From: Bacteroidales bacterium
Lineage (GTDB): Bacteria; Bacteroidota; Bacteroidia; Bacteroidales; JAFGXI01
NCBI GenBank assembly: GCA_026985625.1
Contig: JALSQC010000418.1
Location: forward strand, 1 to 6,159
Direction: 5' to 3'
DNA: 6,159 bases
The translations under genes and the position numbers were made by a program. The notes beneath the pieces were generated by a model. It did no database searches, had not been told where the DNA came from, and saw only the letters and a list, made by a program, of their open reading frames with translations. Below, piece after piece: positions 1-5,499 of the stretch (position 1 is the first letter of the stretch; each line of letters opens with the position of its first letter).

Positions 1-126
1 AACAACAAACCACTTATTTTTAAAGATGTTCCTAAAAACGCATTATTTTGGTTAGTAAAAAAAGACTCAAACAAAGAGGAACGAATTTTTACAATTGATA
101 AAGACGGAAATCAAAAATGGTGGTAA
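1..126 (+). CDS. C-terminal end of an unrecognised protein (5' truncated by window edge)
   Basis: Frame 1 is open from the first base to a TAA at 124-126, giving 41 residues. They include the stretch DVPKNALFWLVKKDS and end in DKDGNQKWW. The segment looks like a short beta-rich tail (alternating hydrophobic residues, then a polar turn and a final Trp-Trp). I associate this kind of ending loosely with large secreted Bacteroidota proteins of the transglutaminase-like group, but that is recollection and not something the 41 residues prove. Udk starts 17 bases after the stop with no promoter or terminator visible between, so the gene may be co-transcribed with udk. The CDS call rests on the open frame, amino-acid composition and close fit to the next gene; no function is assigned. 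Confidence 0.6.
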   Translation, partial: NNKPLIFKDVPKNALFWLVKKDSNKEERIFTIDKDGNQKWW

Positions 127-143
127 ATAAAAATTAATATATT

Positions 144-755
144 ATGTTAATAATAGGAATAGCAGGAGGAACAGGCTCAGGAAAAACAACAGTAGTAAAA
201 AAAATTACAGAAAAACTACCAAAAGGAGAAGTTGTTGTAATGCCTCAAGACGCTTATTATAAGGATAATAGCAATCTTCCGCTCGACGAACGACAAAAAA
301 TAAACTTTGATCACCCTAATTCTGTAGAGTTTGATTTATTAATAGACCATATTAATAAACTAAAATCAAATATAGAAGTACAACAACCTATATATTCGTA
401 TTTAACTTGTACAAGAGCCAAAGAAACAATTACAGTAAAACCAAAAAATATTATTATTGTAGAAGGAATATTAATATTAACAAATAAAAAATTACGCGAT
501 TTATTCGATATAAAAGTTTTTGTTCATGCCGATGCCGATGACAGACTAACAAGAGTTATACGTCGCGATATTATAGAACGTGGACGATCGGTAAATGCAA
601 CATTAAGCCGATACGAGAAATCGGTAAAACCAATGCACCTGCAATTTATTGAACCATCAAAAAGATATGCCGATTTAATTGTTCCCGAAGGAGGAAAAAA
701 TAACGTAGCAATTGATATAATTACACATTTTATAGAGCGAAATTTAAATACATAA
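144..755 (+). CDS. udk: Uridine kinase (uridine/cytidine monophosphokinase)
   Basis: Cytosolic pyrimidine-salvage kinase that phosphorylates uridine (and cytidine) to UMP/CMP using a nucleoside triphosphate. The 203 residues are close to the usual 205-215. Visible motifs: P-loop GGTGSGKTT at 8-16; QDAYYK at 35-40, whose Asp36 matches the catalytic base of the family's DSYY motif; NFDHP at 54-58; nucleoside-binding PIYSYL at 82-87 followed by TR at 90-91; a Walker-B-like strand ending in VEGIL at 106-110; the lid region RRDIIERGRS at 140-149; and the family signature QFIEPSKRYAD at 167-177. The ATG at 144 places the P-loop at the expected distance from the N-terminus. No Shine-Dalgarno is visible, only an A/T-rich leader, as is normal in Bacteroidota. 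The next gene starts after a 4-base gap, so translation is probably linked. All key residues are present and I see nothing abnormal. Confidence 0.97.
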   Translation: MLIIGIAGGTGSGKTTVVKKITEKLPKGEVVVMPQDAYYKDNSNLPLDERQKINFDHPNSVEFDLLIDHINKLKSNIEVQQPIYSYLTCTRAKETITVKPKNIIIVEGILILTNKKLRDLFDIKVFVHADADDRLTRVIRRDIIERGRSVNATLSRYEKSVKPMHLQFIEPSKRYADLIVPEGGKNNVAIDIITHFIERNLNT

Positions 756-759
756 AATA

Positions 760-1476
760 ATGATAAATAATATAAATTTAACCAAAATACTTTTTCTAGA
801 CATAGAGACAGTTCCTATTACCGATAACTACGATAATCTTTCCGACGATTTTAAAAAATTCTGGGATAAAAAATCATCGTATTTTACAGACGAAAATCAA
901 ACCCCAAAAGACGTTTTTAATAAAGCAGGTATTTATTCCGAATTTGGAAAAATAATATGTATATCGGTAGGATACATATCAGACGATAAAACAAATACAT
1001 TTAGAGTAAAATCTTTTGCAGGAGACGATGAACAAAAAATAATTAACGATTTTTTTAACCTTTTAAACAAATCATACAATAAACGACAAAATTATTTATG
1101 TGCACATAACGGTATAGAGTTTGATTTTCCGTTTATTGCACGGCGAGCAGTAATAAATAATATTAAATTACCCGATATGTTAAATATATCGGCAACAAAA
1201 CGCTGGGAAAATAAGCACCTTATTGATACAATGGAAATGTGGAAATTTGGAGATTACAAACATTATACATCGTTAAATTTATTAGTTAAACTATTTAATA
1301 TACCAACACCAAAAGACGATATCGACGGCTCTCAAGTTGCCGATGTATATTACAAAGAAAATAATTTACAACGTATAGTAAAATATTGCGAAAAAGATGT
1401 AATTGCCGTTGCCCGATTATATTTGCGACTTAAAAATAAAGAAACAATTATCGACGACAATATAATTTTTTTATAA
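760..1476 (+). CDS. Predicted 3'-5' exonuclease, PolB-exonuclease-like (DnaQ/RNase H fold, PF10108 type)
   Basis: A 238-residue stand-alone exonuclease domain related to the proofreading domain of family B DNA polymerases. All three DEDD motifs are visible: ExoI LFLDIET at 11-17 (Asp14, Glu16); ExoII CAHNGIEFDFPF at 114-125 (Asp122); and ExoIII YCEKD at 209-213 (Tyr209, Asp213, the DEDDy form). The family-specific stretch PKDDIDGSQVADVYYKE lies at 184-200, and HLIDTMEMW at 153-161 is another conserved block. The expected activity is two-metal-ion hydrolysis of DNA (possibly RNA) from the 3' end. The biological substrate of this family is not established as far as I know. The ATG at 760 lies 4 bases after the udk stop, and radC follows after another 4 bases, so it sits inside a tight operon between a nucleoside kinase and two DNA-repair-type genes. 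No polymerase domain is attached. Confidence 0.9.
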   Translation: MINNINLTKILFLDIETVPITDNYDNLSDDFKKFWDKKSSYFTDENQTPKDVFNKAGIYSEFGKIICISVGYISDDKTNTFRVKSFAGDDEQKIINDFFNLLNKSYNKRQNYLCAHNGIEFDFPFIARRAVINNIKLPDMLNISATKRWENKHLIDTMEMWKFGDYKHYTSLNLLVKLFNIPTPKDDIDGSQVADVYYKENNLQRIVKYCEKDVIAVARLYLRLKNKETIIDDNIIFL

Positions 1477-1480
1477 GATT

Positions 1481-2170
1481 TTGGAAAACTTTAAATCAAT
1501 AAAAGATTGGGCCGACGACGATAAACCGCGAGAAAAACTCATTACAAAAGGAGTATCGTCATTATCTAATGCCGAATTGTTAGCTATATTAATTGGTTCA
1601 GGAACAAAAAACCAATCGGCTGTTGACTTAGCAAAAAAAATATTATACGATACCGAGAATAATATAAATATTTTAGGTAAAAAAACAGTAAAAAACCTTA
1701 TGCAATACAAAGGTATAGGACTAGCAAAAGCCATTACCGTTATTGCTGCTCTCGAACTTGGTAAACGCCGAAAATACGACGAAACATTTAAGCAAAATAA
1801 AATAACATCAAGCAAAGATGTATTTAACTTTTTTTTACCAATGCTTAGCGACCTTAGACATGAGGAATTTTGGATATTAACACTTAGCAGAGCAAATAAA
1901 ATTATAAACAAATACAAAATAAGTAAAGGCGGCTTATCGTCAACAGTTATAGATAATAAAATAATATTTAATTACGCTTTAAGCGATTTGGCAAACTCAA
2001 TAATCTTGTGCCATAATCATCCGTCGGGAAACATATTACCAAGCGAAAACGATAAAACAATAACAAAAAAAATTATAGAAGCTGCAAAACTATTAGATAT
2101 TAAAGTTTTAGACCATTTAATAATTACACAAACAAATTATTTTAGCTTTGCCGACCAAAATATATTATAA
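1481..2170 (+). CDS. radC: RadC-family JAMM/MPN+ domain protein, TTG start
   Basis: RadC family protein of 229 residues, normal length. It opens with the family's N-terminal signature SIKDWADDDKPREKLITKG (6-24), followed by LSNAELLAILIGSGT (28-42). A helix-hairpin-helix-like stretch around YKGIGLAKA (76-84) precedes the C-terminal JAMM domain: Glu128/Glu129 in RHEEFW, then HNHPSG at 178-183 with His178 and His180, and PSEND at 187-191 with Ser188 and Asp191. The zinc-binding site is therefore intact, and DHLIIT at 211-216 completes the fold. The original DNA-repair claim for E. coli RadC is doubtful, so the reaction is unknown; a metal-dependent hydrolase acting on a protein or nucleic acid is inferred. 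The start is TTG at 1481. The frame has a stop at 1463-1465, no ATG between, and the next in-frame Met (residue 74) would delete the conserved N-terminus. It begins 4 bases after the exonuclease stop. Confidence 0.94.
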   Translation: MENFKSIKDWADDDKPREKLITKGVSSLSNAELLAILIGSGTKNQSAVDLAKKILYDTENNINILGKKTVKNLMQYKGIGLAKAITVIAALELGKRRKYDETFKQNKITSSKDVFNFFLPMLSDLRHEEFWILTLSRANKIINKYKISKGGLSSTVIDNKIIFNYALSDLANSIILCHNHPSGNILPSENDKTITKKIIEAAKLLDIKVLDHLIITQTNYFSFADQNIL

Positions 2171-2195
2171 ATATTTTAAATACAAAACATTATAG

Positions 2196-3911
2196 ATGAA
2201 AGAGTGGAGAATAAAAAAAACTGCAGATAAAGATAAAATTAACGAACTGTCAAAAATTTTAAATATAGATAAAACGCTGGCAAATCTTTTATTACAACGA
2301 GGAATAGATAATTTTGATAAAGCAAAAAAATTTTTTAGAGCAAATCTTAACGACCTATACGACCCTTTTCTTATGAAAGATATGGATATTGCCGTTGAAC
2401 GTATAAACAAAGCAATAAAAAATAACGAAAAAGTATTGATATACGGCGATTACGATGTAGATGGAACAACATCGGTTGCAATAATGTTTACCTTTTTAAA
2501 AGATTATTTGCCAAATATTGATTTTTATATTCCCGATCGCTATAACGAGGGATACGGAATATCATACAAAAGCATAGAATATGCCGATACAAATAAATTT
2601 AACCTTGTAATTGCCCTTGATTGCGGAATAAAAGCCATTGAAAAAATAAACTTGGCAAATAAAAAGCAAATAGATTATATTATTTGCGATCACCATAATC
2701 CCGGCAACGAAATTCCAAAAGCAATTGCAGTTCTCGACCCAAAACGCAAAGATTGTAATTATCCGTTTAAAGACTTATCGGGTGCAGGAGTAGGTTTTAA
2801 ATTATTACAAGCCCTGTCAATAAAAAATAATTATAATAAAAATAAACTATTTGAGCTTCTCGATTTAGTAACAATTAGCATAGCATCTGACATTGTGCCA
2901 ATTGTTGACGAAAACAGAATATTGGCAAGTTATGGACTAAAAATTATAAATACAAATCCGCGACAAGGCATAAAGTCAATAATAAAAACATCGGGACTAT
3001 CAAAAAAAAATATTATTATATCGGATATAGTTTTTAAAATAGGACCACGAATAAATGCTGCCGGACGAATAAAAGATGCAAAAGACTCGGTAAATGTTTT
3101 AATATCCGACAATGTAAACGATGCCGAAAAATTTGCAAATATTATTAACGAGCATAATAAAAACCGTCAAGATTTAGATAAAGATATTACAAAACAGGCT
3201 CTCGATTTAATTAATAACAATTTAGAATTGCAGAACAGAAAAACAACTATTCTTTATAACGAATCGTGGAGTAAGGGAGTAATAGGAATTGTAGCATCGA
3301 GACTAATGGAACATTATTATCGACCTACAATTATTTTTACAAAATCTAACAATATATTAACAGGTTCGGCACGTTCGGTGCAAGGATTCGATTTATACGA
3401 TGCCTTAGATAAATGCAGCCATTTATTTGTAAGTTTTGGAGGACATAAATATGCTGCCGGAGTATCTATAAAACCTGAAGATTTTGACGAGTTTAACGAT
3501 ACTTTTGAAAAAGTAGTATCCGAAACAATTACAAACGACAACCTAATACAAAAAATAGATGTTGATTCGGTTATTGATTTTGACGAAATAACACCATCGT
3601 TTTTTAATATTTTAAAACAACTTTGTCCTTTTGGTCCCGAAAATATGACACCCGTTTTTGTAAGCCGAAATGTTACCGACAACGGATACAGTAAACTTGT
3701 AGGTGCCGATAAAACACATCTTAAATTAAGTATTTTTCAGAAAAGTAATAACAAAATAATGGATGGTATTGCTTTTGGAATGGGAAAATATCTTGACGAT
3801 ATTAAAAAAAATAATAATTTTGATATTTGTTTTAACATAGAAGAAAATAATTTTATGAATCGCAAAACATTGCAATTAATGGTTAGAGATATTAAAATAA
3901 ATAATGCGTAA
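2196..3911 (+). CDS. recJ: Single-stranded-DNA-specific 5'-3' exonuclease RecJ
   Basis: RecJ degrades single-stranded DNA 5' to 3' in the cytoplasm, in RecFOR-type recombination, mismatch repair and base-excision repair. The 571 residues match the usual full length (E. coli about 577). DHH-family motifs in order: YGDYDVDGT at 83-91 (Asp85, Asp87, Asp89); ALDCG at 140-144 (Asp142); DHH at 165-167; ASDIVP at 230-235 (Asp232); GPRINAAGR at 283-291. The DHHA1 domain follows, with TGSARS at 389-394 and GGHKYAAG at 415-422. A C-terminal OB-like domain spans roughly 450-570, containing CPFGPENMTPVF at 477-488. The N-terminal leader has the family's RGIDNFDKAKKFF stretch at 35-47. The start is the first in-frame ATG, 25 bases after radC, with no obvious ribosome-binding site. 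The last 8 bases overlap the start of the next gene. All catalytic residues are present. Confidence 0.98.
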   Translation: MKEWRIKKTADKDKINELSKILNIDKTLANLLLQRGIDNFDKAKKFFRANLNDLYDPFLMKDMDIAVERINKAIKNNEKVLIYGDYDVDGTTSVAIMFTFLKDYLPNIDFYIPDRYNEGYGISYKSIEYADTNKFNLVIALDCGIKAIEKINLANKKQIDYIICDHHNPGNEIPKAIAVLDPKRKDCNYPFKDLSGAGVGFKLLQALSIKNNYNKNKLFELLDLVTISIASDIVPIVDENRILASYGLKIINTNPRQGIKSIIKTSGLSKKNIIISDIVFKIGPRINAAGRIKDAKDSVNVLISDNVNDAEKFANIINEHNKNRQDLDKDITKQALDLINNNLELQNRKTTILYNESWSKGVIGIVASRLMEHYYRPTIIFTKSNNILTGSARSVQGFDLYDALDKCSHLFVSFGGHKYAAGVSIKPEDFDEFNDTFEKVVSETITNDNLIQKIDVDSVIDFDEITPSFFNILKQLCPFGPENMTPVFVSRNVTDNGYSKLVGADKTHLKLSIFQKSNNKIMDGIAFGMGKYLDDIKKNNNFDICFNIEENNFMNRKTLQLMVRDIKINNA

Positions 3912-5019
3912 ATTAAGTCAGGTAATTATTTTTTTGTTTATATCGTTTAAATTATTATCGCAAAACGATACTTTATCCGATAAATATTTTGTTCAGGCAA
4001 ATGCAGGATATGGCTTTGTTTTTGAACATCGCTCGTCTATATCGTATTATGTAAAAGGACATATCCCCGAGATAAAATTAAAAATAGGAAAATCGACAAC
4101 AGGAACAAAACAATGGCAAGAACTATTTAAATATCCCGATTTAGGTTTTGGATATTATTTTGCAGATTTGCACAATCCCAATGTTTTGGGGCTTGTAAAT
4201 GCTGCATATTTTTTTATAGACGTTCCGTATGTTAGAACACCAAAATTAAATTTTTCGTATAATTTCGACTTGGGATTAGCATATCTTAGTAAAAAATTTG
4301 ATATACAAACAAATTATATAAATACAGCAATAGGGTCGCATATAAATGCTTATATTAATTTAGGAATCTTATTAGATTACAAATTATCTGATAAAATAAC
4401 TTTTTCGAACTCTTTAAATTTTACTCATTATTCTAACGGAAAATTTGCTTTGCCAAATCTGGGATTAAATATAATTAATTTTCAGTCGGGTGTTAAATAT
4501 TATTTAAAAAAAAGATACAATGAACACAAGTATATTAAGACTTATGTTGACAAAAATAAAGTTTTGTATAAAAATATTTTTTATGTAAATTTTTCGTCAG
4601 GATTACAACAAATAGCAATATCTACACAAAAAAAATATATGTGTAACTCGTTAAATTTTAACTATGGTAGAGTTTTATCAAAAAAACATATAATTGGTAT
4701 TGGATTAGATTTTTTTAATAATTCGGGATTATATGTAAATTTAAATAAATCGTATTATACTAATATTTACGATAAATCGTATAATTACAGAATGGGTATG
4801 CATGTTTATACCGATGTTGTATTTAATAAATTTTTATTTACTATTCAGGCAGGATATTATTTGTATAGTAAATGGAAAGATGTCGAGGTTGTTTACAATC
4901 GCTTTGGATTAATTTACAGATTATCGAAACATATTACAACAAATATTACACTTAAAACACACTTGGTTAAAGCCGATTACGTTGAGTTTGGCTTAGGATA
5001 TTATTTTTTGACAAAATAA
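3904..5019 (+). CDS. PagL-like lipid A 3-O-deacylase / acyloxyacyl hydrolase family outer-membrane protein
   Basis: A 371-residue predicted outer-membrane beta-barrel protein. Residues 1-20 form a signal peptide (Arg-Lys start, hydrophobic core, LLSQ end). The rest shows alternating hydrophobic/aromatic strands typical of barrels and ends in GLGYYFLTK. The key evidence is NFTHYSNGKFALPNLGLN at 172-189. This matches the PagL active-site strand, with His175 and Ser177 as the catalytic pair, Asn178 conserved, and the family's PNxGxN pattern following. PagL removes the 3-O-linked acyl chain of lipid A at the outer membrane. Two oddities are seen. No glutamate stands 14 residues after the His, where PagL of Pseudomonas carries its third catalytic residue (Asn189 is there). 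The protein is also about twice the usual PagL length, with a second strand-rich half at about 225-371. Its ATG lies inside the end of recJ (8-base overlap), implying co-transcription or coupling. Family membership is fairly sure; enzyme activity is not. Confidence 0.75.
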   Translation: MRKLSQVIIFLFISFKLLSQNDTLSDKYFVQANAGYGFVFEHRSSISYYVKGHIPEIKLKIGKSTTGTKQWQELFKYPDLGFGYYFADLHNPNVLGLVNAAYFFIDVPYVRTPKLNFSYNFDLGLAYLSKKFDIQTNYINTAIGSHINAYINLGILLDYKLSDKITFSNSLNFTHYSNGKFALPNLGLNIINFQSGVKYYLKKRYNEHKYIKTYVDKNKVLYKNIFYVNFSSGLQQIAISTQKKYMCNSLNFNYGRVLSKKHIIGIGLDFFNNSGLYVNLNKSYYTNIYDKSYNYRMGMHVYTDVVFNKFLFTIQAGYYLYSKWKDVEVVYNRFGLIYRLSKHITTNITLKTHLVKADYVEFGLGYYFLTK

Positions 5020-5068
5020 AAATGAAACAAAATATAATAAAATAACGTATCATATTTTTAGTAAAAAC

Positions 5069-5102
5069 TTTAAAGGTATAAAATTAACGGTTTATATCTT
5101 TG
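5069..5102 (+). promoter_or_regulatory. Candidate Bacteroidota-type promoter for the small secreted protein gene
   Basis: TATCTTTG at 5095-5102 is an exact match to the Bacteroidota -7 consensus TAnnTTTG. It lies in the only sizeable plus-strand gap of the window, about 75 bases upstream of the ATG at 5176. The -33 element (normally TTTG or TTG) is weak: TTTA at 5069-5072 is the nearest candidate, with a 22-base spacer. The 6-letter core should occur by chance roughly once per kilobase in such AT-rich DNA. The call therefore rests mainly on position, and it implies a leader of roughly 65-70 bases carrying the inverted repeat at 5128-5144. Confidence 0.45.
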
Positions 5103-5127
5103 TGTTATTTTTTTAGCAATACAAATA

Positions 5128-5144
5128 AGCAAATGTAATTTGCT
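5128..5144. repeat. Perfect 7-base inverted repeat in the leader of the small secreted protein gene
   Basis: AGCAAAT (5128-5134) and ATTTGCT (5138-5144) are exact reverse complements separated by GTA. In RNA this is a 7-base-pair hairpin with a 3-base loop. As DNA it is a 17-base dyad suitable for a dimeric regulator. It is between the candidate promoter and the ATG at 5176, with its 3' arm ending 31 bases before the start codon, so it would be in the 5' untranslated region. It has no T-tract after it, which argues against a terminator. Function is unknown. Confidence 0.5.
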
Positions 5145-5175
5145 AAATATTAATAAAGCACAAACTTATAGGTAT

Positions 5176-5499
5176 ATGAAAAAAGTTGTTTTAAGTTTTG
5201 TTATAATAATATTTTTTGTGTTTTCTGTTAAAGGTCAACATGATAAAGATTATTTAAAAAGAAATGTTAGAGTAATTTATAATGCTATTAATCAAGAGTT
5301 AGTTACAAAGTCGTTTTTTGTTACAAAGCATAATATTTATATAGATGTTTACAACATTACAGGTAGTTTTATAAAAAGATTTTATTATAATGCCGATACT
5401 CAGGTTTTTTCTAATCAACTTGTTTTAAAGCAAGGTATTTATATAATTAAAGTTTTTGATAAAAATATTTATTATACAAAGCGTATCATAATAAAGTAG
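5176..5499 (+). CDS. Small secreted protein consisting of a signal peptide and a T9SS-type C-terminal sorting domain
   Basis: The protein has 107 residues from the ATG at 5176. That start is chosen over an upstream in-frame TTG at 5140 because it puts a textbook signal peptide (MKKVVLSFV..., hydrophobic core, cleavage around VKGQ at 18-21) exactly at the N-terminus. The TTG would also place the inverted repeat partly within the coding region. The mature part of about 86 residues resembles the type A C-terminal domain of type IX secretion substrates: IYIDVYNITGSFIKRF at 54-69 fits the 'v.iyd..G..v' strand pair, LKQGIYIIKVF at 84-94 fits 'l..GiYiv.v', and KRIIIK ends the chain. The usual PNP turn of the first strand appears degraded (VIYNAINQELV at 33-43). 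There is essentially no cargo before the sorting domain. It may be a genuine small surface protein, a pseudo-substrate, or the remnant of a larger gene. Its tail overlaps the convergent DUF535 gene by 14 bases. Confidence 0.72.
   Translation: MKKVVLSFVIIIFFVFSVKGQHDKDYLKRNVRVIYNAINQELVTKSFFVTKHNIYIDVYNITGSFIKRFYYNADTQVFSNQLVLKQGIYIIKVFDKNIYYTKRIIIK

Noticed and set aside
1471..1917. Minus-strand open frame of 148 codons opposite radC
   Set aside because: It lies wholly antisense to a clearly conserved RadC, has no recognisable motif, and its serine/phenylalanine-rich composition is what the reverse of an AT-rich coding frame gives.
2143..2150. TAGCTTTG match to the TAnnTTTG promoter motif just before recJ
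   Set aside because: It lies within radC codons (FSFAD) with no TTTG or TTG element at the right distance upstream. About one such match per kilobase per strand is expected by chance.
3317..3682. Minus-strand open frame of 121 codons opposite recJ (also shorter ones at 2930-3112 and 2165-2410)
   Set aside because: All are antisense to the conserved RecJ coding sequence, with no family resemblance or plausible start context.
5022..5045. Tiny ATG frame of 7 codons just after the PagL-like gene
   Set aside because: Too short and low in complexity to support a peptide, with no homology signal or start context.
5068..5075. Palindrome CTTTAAAG in the intergenic gap
   Set aside because: Eight bases with no loop and mostly A/T; expected by chance and overlapping the weak -33 region, so not called as a terminator or operator.
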